Assembly (NCBI GenBank): GCA_002393195.1
Contig: DGIK01000161.1
Location: forward strand, 1-19,541
Length of the DNA: 19,541 nt
Source of the DNA: Bacteroidales bacterium UBA3824
GTDB lineage: Bacteria; Bacteroidota; Bacteroidia; Bacteroidales; UBA3824
Reading direction: 5' to 3'
Shown here: positions 1-6,305 of the stretch, in pieces
Position numbering within the stretch: the stretch's first letter is position 1
Layout: each line of letters starts with the position of its first letter
Notes under the pieces: generated by a model
The model's database searches: none
The model's input: only the letters and a program-made list of their open reading frames with translations
Told to the model about the DNA's origin: nothing
Program-made: the position numbers and the translations under genes

Positions 1-713
1 CACCACTCCCATACATTGCCGCTCATATCGTAGATGCCGAGTTCGTTGGGCTTTTTGGTTCCTACCTTCTGCGGGCCTTTGAGCTGCGATGAATCGTCGT
101 ACCAACATACATCAGCCGCATTAGCACTGCCGGAGAACATGGTGTTTTTTGACTTGTTGCCGCCCCTTGCCGCAAACTCCCATTCTGCCTCGGTGGGCAA
201 GCGGTAGCCGTTTTTGGAGCGGTCGAGGTCTATGCCGCCGTCTTCATTTTCCACATAGCATTTTTGCAAGCCTTCCTTGTCGGAGAGCCAGTTGCAATAA
301 GCCACAGCGTCGTACCACGAAATGCGCTGCATCGGCATATCGTCCACCCAGCCCCACCATGGATGCGTGGGCAACGGGTAAAATTTCTTGGTGTCGGGAT
401 GCTCTGCATACCAATCTGCATTGGGTTCGTCGGGCATCTTGTGGTCTCTCTTGCTCGAAAAATAAGAGGCTGACGCGTCATCTATAAACTGTTTGTATTC
501 CTTTACAGTCAATTCGTACTTAGCGATGTAAAAGGACTTGACAGAAACAGCATGCACGGGCCTTTCGTCGGGGTCGCCTTTTGGGGCTACAGTACCCGCA
601 TTACCCATCTTAAACGAGCCGCCATCCACCAGCACCATGTCGGGCTTGGTCTGGGCAGACACCGCGATTGGGATGCTCAGTATCGCTGCGATTAAAATTG
701 AAAGTCTTTTCAT
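1..713 (-). CDS. Secreted SUMF1/formylglycine-generating-enzyme-like protein (3' end beyond window)
   Basis: The frame opens at ATG 711-713 and runs off the left edge after 237 residues, so the C-terminus is missing. Residues 1-20 are a signal peptide (MKRLSILIAAILSIPIAVSA, then Q), which implies export to the periplasm or surface. SUMF1/FGE-sulfatase fold motifs follow in order: PDMVLVDGGSFKMG (about 24-37), SFYIAKYELTVKEYKQFI, PMQRISWYDAVAYCNWLS, GYRLPTEAEWEFAARGG and, at the edge, ELGIYDMSGNVWEW. In this fold true formylglycine-generating enzymes convert an active-site Cys of sulfatases, but many relatives only use it as a binding or scaffold module. The redox cysteines that would tell these apart lie in the missing C-terminal part. 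The next gene upstream, on the same strand, is the lipoprotein at 790-2136. No consensus promoter was seen in the 76-base gap; TCATTTTG (minus strand, near 765-772) is one base off a -7 box. Family confidence is high; catalytic activity is undecided. Confidence 0.9.
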   Translation of the reverse strand, partial: MKRLSILIAAILSIPIAVSAQTKPDMVLVDGGSFKMGNAGTVAPKGDPDERPVHAVSVKSFYIAKYELTVKEYKQFIDDASASYFSSKRDHKMPDEPNADWYAEHPDTKKFYPLPTHPWWGWVDDMPMQRISWYDAVAYCNWLSDKEGLQKCYVENEDGGIDLDRSKNGYRLPTEAEWEFAARGGNKSKNTMFSGSANAADVCWYDDSSQLKGPQKVGTKKPNELGIYDMSGNVWEW

Positions 714-789
714 CTTTTTATATTTATTTTGTTTATTCCTATGATTTTTTCTTATTATAAACGCAAAATGACAAATAATGTTGTATAAA

Positions 790-2136
790 TCACCTCGATT
801 TTTCCACAACCATCCATTCCACTTGGTTGACAGAATTTTTGTAGGGCGAGATTGGGAAATCGTCGTCCATCATATCAAGGCACTTATTGAGGGCTTTGAG
901 ATAAGGCGTCTTGTCGCTTACTGCGGAGGCCGGCACATATTCGCCATTCATATAAAACCCTGGCTTGCCATATTCTACCTCACCTTCCACTACCGCCGTA
1001 CCTGCGTCTTTGGAACCTACCGACATCACCACGGAGCCAATTTTTTGATTGTCGCCTGTATTTCCGTTGTCTTCATTGTCGTCAGATTCCTGATTGCTGT
1101 CAGTTTCATTGTTGTCGCCGGGGGCTTCAGGTGAAAAATTATTTTCACTCTTCGCCATCATATTTTGCCACAACGGATAATAATAGCCAAGCACCTCGTC
1201 GGAGGGGTGTTCCAATACAAGAGAATTTACCGACTTTTCGTTGCTGCTATTGCGCACGATGCCCGAATACAGCACAGCACCATGCGTGGTAATGTCGTAA
1301 GCTCCCACTACGGATACCGTAAAGCCACTGTTGCTCTTGTTGTCAAACCACAAAGCGGGAAAATCGATCATGGCCTTGATGGATACATAACCGTTGTCAA
1401 AAGATTCGGTGCGCAGATACACGTTGCGGATGTACTTTACATTGTTGTTGACGCCGATGTTAGTGAGGTACAATTCGTTGGCTGTGATGCCGCTTTCGCG
1501 TATGAACGTAAAAGACCCCCTAATGTCGGGTCCGAAAATCTTTTTGGGAAATCTTACGGCGTCAAAATCTGTCGGTGAAAAAGTCATTATGCCATATTTG
1601 AAACCATAGTCGTAAAAGACCTCCACGGCGCGCTCGCCCTTTTTGTCGATAGAGACACCCTCTGGCAGGTCAAGTATAGACAGGTGATAATTCCATGTCT
1701 TGCCTTCGTAAAAAACATCTTGTTCAAGATTCCACTGCTTGGAGCGCGAATCGTTGAAAGAGGAATACACGCCGAGATACGGTTCATAATAACTCATCCA
1801 ATTGTTGCCGCCATTGGAAAAGACAGTGGCATCAATGGATCTTGTAATTATCTGCACCATTCCCTGCGACGACAAAAGGCACTGCATCAACAACTTATGA
1901 AACGCCGCATCGTCGGGGAAAATTTTAAGAGTGTCGTTGCTGAGAGTGTCGAGACCGTTAGACGGGTCGCTATTGCCGGGCAATACAATGCAATTCTTCG
2001 CCAACACTTCTGTAAGTGCATTGCCATCAGTGTTTGCTGGCAAAGAGTCTTCATCGTCCATGCTGCTGCATGCCGACAACGACAACGATGTTGTTAACAA
2101 TAATATAAAAACTATTTTAGTATTTGTTAATGTCAT
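790..2136 (-). CDS. Large unrecognised lipoprotein with acidic linker
   Basis: This is a 448-residue protein. Residues 1-23 form a lipoprotein signal peptide with lipobox LSAC (Cys23), followed by an acidic stretch (SSMDDEDS) that resembles a Bacteroidota lipoprotein export signal, so a surface or outer-membrane lipoprotein is likely. Two parts are visible: a large aromatic- and beta-rich region (about 60-334) and, after an Asn/Asp/Glu-rich low-complexity linker (about 335-364), an 84-residue C-terminal segment ending VEWMVVEKSR. The linker suggests two independently folding domains. I do not recognise a family: NigD-like lipoproteins came to mind but are about half this length and I saw no clear shared motif. 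The gene lies upstream of, and on the same strand as, the SUMF1-like gene with a 76-base gap, so cotranscription is possible. The opposite side is divergent from the DUF486 gene. The start at the signal peptide is well supported. Confidence 0.85.
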   Translation of the reverse strand: MTLTNTKIVFILLLTTSLSLSACSSMDDEDSLPANTDGNALTEVLAKNCIVLPGNSDPSNGLDTLSNDTLKIFPDDAAFHKLLMQCLLSSQGMVQIITRSIDATVFSNGGNNWMSYYEPYLGVYSSFNDSRSKQWNLEQDVFYEGKTWNYHLSILDLPEGVSIDKKGERAVEVFYDYGFKYGIMTFSPTDFDAVRFPKKIFGPDIRGSFTFIRESGITANELYLTNIGVNNNVKYIRNVYLRTESFDNGYVSIKAMIDFPALWFDNKSNSGFTVSVVGAYDITTHGAVLYSGIVRNSSNEKSVNSLVLEHPSDEVLGYYYPLWQNMMAKSENNFSPEAPGDNNETDSNQESDDNEDNGNTGDNQKIGSVVMSVGSKDAGTAVVEGEVEYGKPGFYMNGEYVPASAVSDKTPYLKALNKCLDMMDDDFPISPYKNSVNQVEWMVVEKSR

Positions 2137-2218
2137 TTCAATGTTATTTTACGTAACTTAGATGCTTATAATTATAACACGTTTAACACTCTTAACCCTA
2201 TTATTAAGTACAAAAATT

Positions 2219-2593
2219 ATGCTACAAAAAGGCATCTTCAGTATTTTGCTGCTCGTTGTGAGCAACACTTTTATGACTTTGGCTTGGTACGGACACCTTC
2301 GTCTCGCACAGATACCGAAGTATTCCAACCTGCCGCTCTATGGCGTTATACTCCTGAGCTGGCTCATCGCGCTCTTTGAGTATTGCTGCCAAGTACCCGC
2401 CAACCGCCTCGGCTTCATCGACAACGGCGGCCCGTTTTCGCTGATACAATTGAAGGTGATTCAAGAGGCGTTGTCGCTCATCGTCTTCACCATCGTATCG
2501 GGCATACTATTTGGCTCGCTCAACCTCCAATGGAACCACGCCCTCGCCTTCGTGCTACTCGTCGCAGCGGTAGGATTGGTGTTTTGGAAGTGA
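2219..2593 (+). CDS. DUF486 (DMT-like) small membrane protein
   Basis: I place the start at ATG 2219 (MLQKGIFSILLLVVSNTFMTLAWYGH...), giving 124 residues, close to the usual DUF486 length of about 110-120. A start 57 bases upstream would add a hydrophobic leader that relatives lack. Four hydrophobic helices are visible: about 5-23, 36-54, a long helix about 75-100, and 105-123. The motifs SNTFMTLAWYGHL, SWLIALFEYCCQVPANRLG and QLKVIQEALSLIVF are characteristic of the family. DUF486 proteins resemble half-size drug/metabolite transporters; no substrate is established, so a transport role is inference only. The gene is divergent from the large lipoprotein and convergent with the ABC permease, and its stop lies 19 bases from the permease stop. 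The junction is filled by a heptamer repeat. Confidence 0.88.
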   Translation: MLQKGIFSILLLVVSNTFMTLAWYGHLRLAQIPKYSNLPLYGVILLSWLIALFEYCCQVPANRLGFIDNGGPFSLIQLKVIQEALSLIVFTIVSGILFGSLNLQWNHALAFVLLVAAVGLVFWK

Positions 2594-2600
2594 TTTTTCA

Positions 2601-2628
2601 ATGCATTATGCATTATGAATTATGCATT
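2601..2628. repeat. Four tandem ATGCATT-type heptamers at a convergent gene end
   Basis: Four 7-base units occur in a row (ATGCATT, ATGCATT, ATGAATT, ATGCATT). They span the end of the 19-base gap after the DUF486 stop and the last codons of the ABC permease (its C-terminal LMHNS and stop are made from repeat units). ATGCAT is self-complementary, so the array can fold on either strand, but no T-tract follows, so it is a poor classical terminator. It may be a slippage-prone simple repeat or a remnant of a dispersed AT-rich repeat. Confidence 0.75.
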
Positions 2629-3854
2629 AACTTAAATATATCCTTAAACTTCAAATCCTTGCCCTGCTGCATAATGCCGTTGCGGTAGATGCGGGCGGCG
2701 GCTTTGATGACCAAGAAACCCGTGCCAACGAGTATTGCAAGACTTGCAATCACTTGCCATACAGGCACATCGCCTGCAATGATTCTCACTGGCATCAATG
2801 ACGACGAGAATATTGGTATCATCGACATTACAACCGAAAATGTGGAATCGGGCGACATCGTAACGGGCGTTATCGCAATGAAAGGCAAGCTCAGGAAGAT
2901 GCTCACTCCCGATACTAATTGGTTGTAATGTTGCTGTGTCTCCGCCATAGAGCCAAATGCGGCGTACAATGTCATCACCATTATAAATCCCAACACGAAA
3001 TACACTGCCGCCAAAATAAAAAGTTGCGGTGTAAGGTATTCCGACAGGCTGCCGATAGACAGCTCGTCGGAATTGGTGGTGGCAATTATTGCAATCAACA
3101 CCCAAACCAAAAATTGCAACAAGCCCGCACTGCCAACGCCCAAAATTTTGCCGGTGAGCAGTTGCGTGGGGTTTACGGAAGTAAGGAGTACGTCAACTAT
3201 TTTGGTGGTCTTGTCTTCGAGCACCGACATACCGATGGCCTGCGCAAACATCATCACCGACATCATTATCAAAAAGGCAAACACATAACCACACATCTGC
3301 CTTTTGAACACTTCTGCGTGTACGTTGGAAGTTTCTGCCGTTTCGGGATTGTCCTCGCTCAGTTTCAACGTGTTGACGGAGGCGGGGTGGAGTATTTTTT
3401 CAATCTGTTCGCTGCTGAGGCCGCTGCGCAAAATCTCGTTGCGGCGGTTGATGTTGTACACAATGCCACTTATGGTATTGGAGACATAAAGGTCGGTATA
3501 ATTGTCGGCGTAGAAATTGTAACCCGCCACGCTGTCATACTCGATGTAACCCTTAATCTTCTTCTCGAAAGTCATCGCGCGGAGGGCGTCCTTGTCGGGG
3601 CTTTCTACGATTTCCCAATTCATAGACTTGATGCTTTGTACAATCTCGGCGAAGGTGGAATCTTGGACGGCGGTGCATACGCCTACGCTGATTTTGTCTT
3701 CGGAATGGTCGGTACTTTTTTCGGCGAGGATTTTGGTAATGGCAATCATTCCTATAAACATCACCGGCACCAATATGATGCCAATGATGAATCCCTTGGT
3801 CTTGGCTGCCCGGAGAAATTCAAATTTGATGATATGTTTTATCTTGGATTTCAT
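2613..3854 (-). CDS. ABC-2 type transporter permease (NatB-like)
   Basis: This is a 413-residue membrane protein with the typical NatB/YhaP arrangement. There is one transmembrane helix near the N-terminus (about 20-42, KGFIIGIILVPVMFIGMIAI), then a soluble extracytoplasmic domain (about 45-185), then about five helices between 190 and 395. The motif SVLEDKTTKIVDVLLTSVNPTQLLTGKILG after the second helix is the hallmark cytoplasmic coupling segment of this permease family. Together with the ATPase encoded 11 bases upstream it should form an exporter. Relatives move Na+, antibiotics or peptides, and the substrate here cannot be read from sequence. The gene is the second of a two-gene operon transcribed leftward. 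Its last residues (LMHNS) are encoded by a tandem heptamer repeat, so the C-terminal end may vary between strains. Confidence 0.93.
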   Translation of the reverse strand: MKSKIKHIIKFEFLRAAKTKGFIIGIILVPVMFIGMIAITKILAEKSTDHSEDKISVGVCTAVQDSTFAEIVQSIKSMNWEIVESPDKDALRAMTFEKKIKGYIEYDSVAGYNFYADNYTDLYVSNTISGIVYNINRRNEILRSGLSSEQIEKILHPASVNTLKLSEDNPETAETSNVHAEVFKRQMCGYVFAFLIMMSVMMFAQAIGMSVLEDKTTKIVDVLLTSVNPTQLLTGKILGVGSAGLLQFLVWVLIAIIATTNSDELSIGSLSEYLTPQLFILAAVYFVLGFIMVMTLYAAFGSMAETQQHYNQLVSGVSIFLSLPFIAITPVTMSPDSTFSVVMSMIPIFSSSLMPVRIIAGDVPVWQVIASLAILVGTGFLVIKAAARIYRNGIMQQGKDLKFKDIFKLMHNS

Positions 3855-3865
3855 AGTTGGAATAC

Positions 3866-4789
3866 TTAATTTTTAGGTTCGGATTCATTGTTGCCGGCAA
3901 TGCTCACAAATATCGAATGGAGCGACGGCTCATCGACTTTGAAACTGCTGATTGCGCAACCGTTTTGGAAGGCTTTGTTGACAATCTCAACGATGAGGGC
4001 ATTGATGTCCGTGCCTTTTTGGAAGGCGATGTTGAGAGAATTGCCCCGCTCGCTCACATCCACAACGGCGGGAATGCCTTTCAGGAAATTATGGTCGCCG
4101 GTGATGTCCAAAGTGAGCGTATCGCTGCCAAATTCGCGGCGGATGTCGTGGATGGTGCCGTCGAGGATTTTTTTGCCGTGATTGAGCATAATGATGTGGT
4201 CGCAGATGATTTCGGCGGTCTCCATCACGTGTGTAGAAAATAGGATGATGCGCCCCTGCTCCTTCATCTCCTTGATGACGGCGAGGAGTTGGTCGCTGCT
4301 CACGGGGTCGAGACCCGAAAAAGGTTCGTCCAAAAATAGGATATTTGGCGAGTGCATCACAGCCGAAATAAACTGTATCTTCTGCGACATCCCCTTGGAA
4401 AGTGCCTCCACCTTCTTGTCCTTCCATTCCGAAAGCCCAAACCGACTGAGCCAATGGTCTATCTGACGCTCGCAGTCGTCCTTTGTCATACCTTTGAGCG
4501 CACCGAGGTAATGCAGCATTTCGCTTACTTTCTGCTTTTTATATAGTCCGCGTTCTTCGGGGAGATAGCCGATTTGGTCGCTGTCTTCGTCGCTGTAAGG
4601 CTTGCCGTTGATGAGGATTTCGCCGCTGTCGGGTTGCAGGATGTTCATAATCATCCTGATGGTGGTCGATTTGCCCGCGCCATTAGGACCGATGATGCCA
4701 ATTATCTTGCCCTCCTCGGCTGTGAAAGAGAGGTCATCGACAGCACGGAAGTCGCCATAATTTTTGGTGATGTGATTCAGTTGTAGCAT
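3866..4789 (-). CDS. ABC transporter ATP-binding protein (NatA-like)
   Basis: This 307-residue ATPase energises the adjacent ABC-2 permease. All nucleotide-binding motifs are present: Walker A GPNGAGKST (34-42), the YLPEERGLY segment in the Q-loop region (75-83), typical of NatA-type proteins, signature LSKGMSQ (130-136), Walker B ILFLDEP (150-156), D-loop SGLD (158-161) and switch His187 in STHVME. A C-terminal accessory region (about 215-307) is usual for this subfamily. The protein is cytosolic and membrane-associated. It is the first gene of the leftward ATPase-permease operon, and the permease starts 11 bases after its stop. Upstream there is a good -7 box and a perfect palindrome just before the start codon, suggesting transcriptional or 5'-UTR control. 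ATP hydrolysis by this protein is near-certain from the motifs; the transported substrate is unknown. Confidence 0.95.
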   Translation of the reverse strand: MLQLNHITKNYGDFRAVDDLSFTAEEGKIIGIIGPNGAGKSTTIRMIMNILQPDSGEILINGKPYSDEDSDQIGYLPEERGLYKKQKVSEMLHYLGALKGMTKDDCERQIDHWLSRFGLSEWKDKKVEALSKGMSQKIQFISAVMHSPNILFLDEPFSGLDPVSSDQLLAVIKEMKEQGRIILFSTHVMETAEIICDHIIMLNHGKKILDGTIHDIRREFGSDTLTLDITGDHNFLKGIPAVVDVSERGNSLNIAFQKGTDINALIVEIVNKAFQNGCAISSFKVDEPSLHSIFVSIAGNNESEPKN

Positions 4790-4800
4790 AAATAAATCTC

Positions 4801-4816
4801 TGATTAGTGTTAATCA
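4801..4816. promoter_or_regulatory. Perfect palindrome in the leader of the ABC operon (operator candidate)
   Basis: TGATTA-GTGT-TAATCA is a perfect 6+6 inverted repeat. It lies about 12 bases downstream of the -7 box (4828-4835) and 11 bases before the ATPase start codon, which puts it about +5 to +20 of the predicted transcript. Such a position fits a repressor operator or a short leader hairpin. No candidate repressor is adjacent except the LysR gene upstream. Confidence 0.45.
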
Positions 4817-4827
4817 CTTTTCAGGGA

Positions 4828-4835
4828 CAAATGTA
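4828..4835 (-). promoter_or_regulatory. Promoter -7 box of the ABC operon
   Basis: On the minus strand TACATTTG matches the Bacteroidota -7 consensus TAnnTTTG exactly. Twenty bases upstream is CTTG, a weak -33 box. Transcription would start near 4821, giving a leader of about 30 bases before the ATPase gene. Confidence 0.5.
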
Positions 4836-4895
4836 CAAAAGATTCGCAAGGTACGCAAGAAAATTTTACAATCCGCAAAAAATATAGCAATCCGT

Positions 4896-5789
4896 CTAAA
4901 TCGCATTGTGCAACAATGCAGCGGAATGGCGCAGCATACGGATAAACTCTTTGGCGGATTCTTTGAGGTAGGCGTCCTTCAATGTATGGATGCAACCAAC
5001 CATCACGTTGCCCGGCTCGTCGATTTTTACCGCCTTGACGCCCTGTTCGTTGACGACGGTGCTCTCGCTCAATACCGTGGCAAACTGCGTATTGCGTATC
5101 AAGCGGAAAAGCATGTGGATGTTGTTGATTTCCACCTTGATATGAAACGAATAATCCTTGCCCGCCACAATATCCTCAAAGGCGTTGCGGGCTTGAAGCC
5201 CACGCGACGGCAATGCAAGGTTGTAACGGCTTAATTCTGAAAGCGTTACCGACTTTTTGTCTGCCAAAGGATGGTATTCGTTGACTATGGCGGCGAGATG
5301 GCTGTTGAATAGGATTTGGCTGTCGATGCTTGGATTGGTGTCCGATGGTCTGAAAGCAAGCGCAATGTCGAGATTGTGTTTCAGGAGTTCGTCGATGAGC
5401 CGCGACATGTGGGTGTACATCACGTTGATTTTGATGCCGGGATACATCTTGAAAAAATCGAGCATCGTCTCGCTCACCACGCTGCTAAAAGAATATGTAA
5501 CGCCAATATTAAGTTCGCCAGTCTTCATATCCTTCAGGTCGATGAGTTGCTGCTTGCACTCCTGCGAATTGTTGACGGTCTTTATGGCGAGGGGCAGCAA
5601 CAATCGTCCCGCCTCGGTGAGCAACACTTGACGGCTGCTGCGCTCAAAAAGAGGCTGCTCCAATTCTTGTTCCAAGCGCATAATCTGCTGAGCAATTGCG
5701 CTTTGCGTTACAAAAAGTTCCTTAGCCGCAGCCGAAAAATTGAGAGTTTCGGCTACTTTGATAAAGTATTTGAGTTGTCTGAGTTCCAT
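4896..5789 (-). CDS. LysR-family transcriptional regulator
   Basis: This is a 297-residue LysR-type regulator. The N-terminal winged helix-turn-helix is clear (MELRQLKYFIKVAETLNFSA, then AAKELFVTQSAIAQQIMRLEQELEQPLFER, residues 1-60). A linker helix and a periplasmic-binding-protein-like effector domain follow (about 88-297). I chose ATG 5789 rather than the in-frame ATG 60 bases upstream for two reasons: the family begins MELRQL, and a consensus promoter (5808-5838, minus) lies inside the longer frame and predicts a transcript start near 5801. LysR regulators bind DNA as tetramers and usually control a divergent neighbour and themselves; here the divergent neighbour is the 37-aa membrane protein at 5997. 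Half-sites of the TTGC/GCAA kind lie in between. The effector is unknown, and no close neighbour suggests a metabolite. Confidence 0.94.
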   Translation of the reverse strand: MELRQLKYFIKVAETLNFSAAAKELFVTQSAIAQQIMRLEQELEQPLFERSSRQVLLTEAGRLLLPLAIKTVNNSQECKQQLIDLKDMKTGELNIGVTYSFSSVVSETMLDFFKMYPGIKINVMYTHMSRLIDELLKHNLDIALAFRPSDTNPSIDSQILFNSHLAAIVNEYHPLADKKSVTLSELSRYNLALPSRGLQARNAFEDIVAGKDYSFHIKVEINNIHMLFRLIRNTQFATVLSESTVVNEQGVKAVKIDEPGNVMVGCIHTLKDAYLKESAKEFIRMLRHSAALLHNAI

Positions 5790-5807
5790 TACAATGTTTT
5801 TACGCCG

Positions 5808-5838
5808 CAAAATTACACAAAAATCTCTACACGACAAA
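5808..5838 (-). promoter_or_regulatory. Promoter of the LysR gene
   Basis: On the minus strand TTTG (5838-5835), 19 bases, then TAATTTTG (5815-5808): a full match to the Bacteroidota -33/-7 consensus. The start point near 5801 leaves a leader of about 12 bases and fixes the LysR start codon at 5789. Confidence 0.75.
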
Positions 5839-5860
5839 AAAACAATCATTAGTAAAACTT

Positions 5861-5912
5861 ATAGTTGCACTTGCTTTTTTGCAATATCCAACAATTAGAA
5901 AAAAACGTGCAA
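5861..5912. promoter_or_regulatory. LysR-type half-sites between divergent promoters
   Basis: ATAGTTGC (5861-5868) and GCAATAT (5881-5887) form an interrupted dyad. Further TTGC (5871-5874) and GCAA (5909-5912) half-sites lie nearby. Relative to the rightward start near 5955, the dyad centres near -81 and the last half-site near -44. This resembles the recognition plus activation sites of LysR regulators, so it is a plausible operator for the adjacent LysR protein. This is inferred from pattern and position only. Confidence 0.35.
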
Positions 5913-5916
5913 AACC

Positions 5917-5948
5917 TTTGTCCACGCCCTGCGCATTGGCTAATTTTG
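5917..5948 (+). promoter_or_regulatory. Promoter of the 37-aa membrane protein gene
   Basis: TTTG (5917-5920), 20 bases, then TAATTTTG (5941-5948): a perfect Bacteroidota promoter. The transcript would start near 5955, about 42 bases before ATG 5997. Confidence 0.75.
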
Positions 5949-5996
5949 CAGTGTAAAAAGAAACAGAATGTTTAACAATTAAAAAACAAAAAGATT

Positions 5997-6110
5997 ATGA
6001 ACTATTATTTGGATTTCAACTGGTTTGGAGTAGCCGCAGAGGTGGCAGCAGCATTTTTGCTTATCAAGTGGGCAATTCATCACGCCTACCATCACGGCAA
6101 CAAAAGATAA
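5997..6110 (+). CDS. Small membrane protein, 37 aa
   Basis: ATG 5997 to TAA 6108-6110 encodes MNYYLDFNWFGVAAEVAAAF followed by LLIKWAIHHAYHHGNKR. One transmembrane helix is visible (about 8-27), with a His-rich, basic tail (HHAYHHGNKR) that should face the cytoplasm. The coding case rests on context: a consensus promoter 49 bases upstream, an A-rich leader immediately before the ATG as is usual in Bacteroidota, and a strong Rho-independent terminator 24 bases after the stop. It is therefore a free-standing one-gene transcription unit. I do not recognise the family and assign no function. The His cluster could bind metal, but this is speculation. The divergent LysR regulator is the likely controller. 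An alternative is that the transcript is a small regulatory RNA and the frame is incidental, but the clean TM-plus-basic-tail composition argues for a protein. Confidence 0.65.
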   Translation: MNYYLDFNWFGVAAEVAAAFLLIKWAIHHAYHHGNKR

Positions 6111-6134
6111 ATAACTTGTAAATTTTTTCCATTA

Positions 6135-6169
6135 GGGAGGGTCTAAAAAAACAGGCTCTCCCTTTTTTT
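6135..6169 (+). terminator. Rho-independent terminator of the 37-aa gene
   Basis: GGGAGGGTC (6135-6143) pairs with GGCTCTCCC (6154-6162), a 9-bp stem with two G-T pairs and a 10-base A-rich loop. Seven T follow (6163-6169). Confidence 0.85.
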
Positions 6170-6180
6170 GAGAAAGCCTG
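6145..6180 (-). terminator. Overlapping minus-strand terminator after the Rpn gene
   Basis: Read on the minus strand, CAGGCT (6180-6175) pairs with AGCCTG (6157-6152), and CTC/GAG extend the stem beyond a 2-base bulge. Seven T follow (6151-6145). It shares its arm with the plus-strand terminator, and the T-tract of each is the loop of the other, so the two genes are closed by one interlocked element. Confidence 0.7.
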
Positions 6181-6305
6181 AGTTTATGACGTTCTGCATT
6201 GAACAATGATTACTCATTTTCCAATTCTTCCTTATACTCAGCATATTTTTCAAACACATAATCTCTTGCGGAACTCAACGCTTTGATGTTGCGATAGAAT
6301 GTGTG

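Noticed and set aside
2919..3869. 316-codon plus-strand frame opposite the ABC permease
   Set aside because: Product is Cys/His-rich with no domain logic; the minus-strand permease explains the region.
5790..5849. Upstream ATG adding 20 residues to the LysR protein
   Set aside because: The consensus promoter at 5808-5838 lies within this extension and the family starts at MELRQL.
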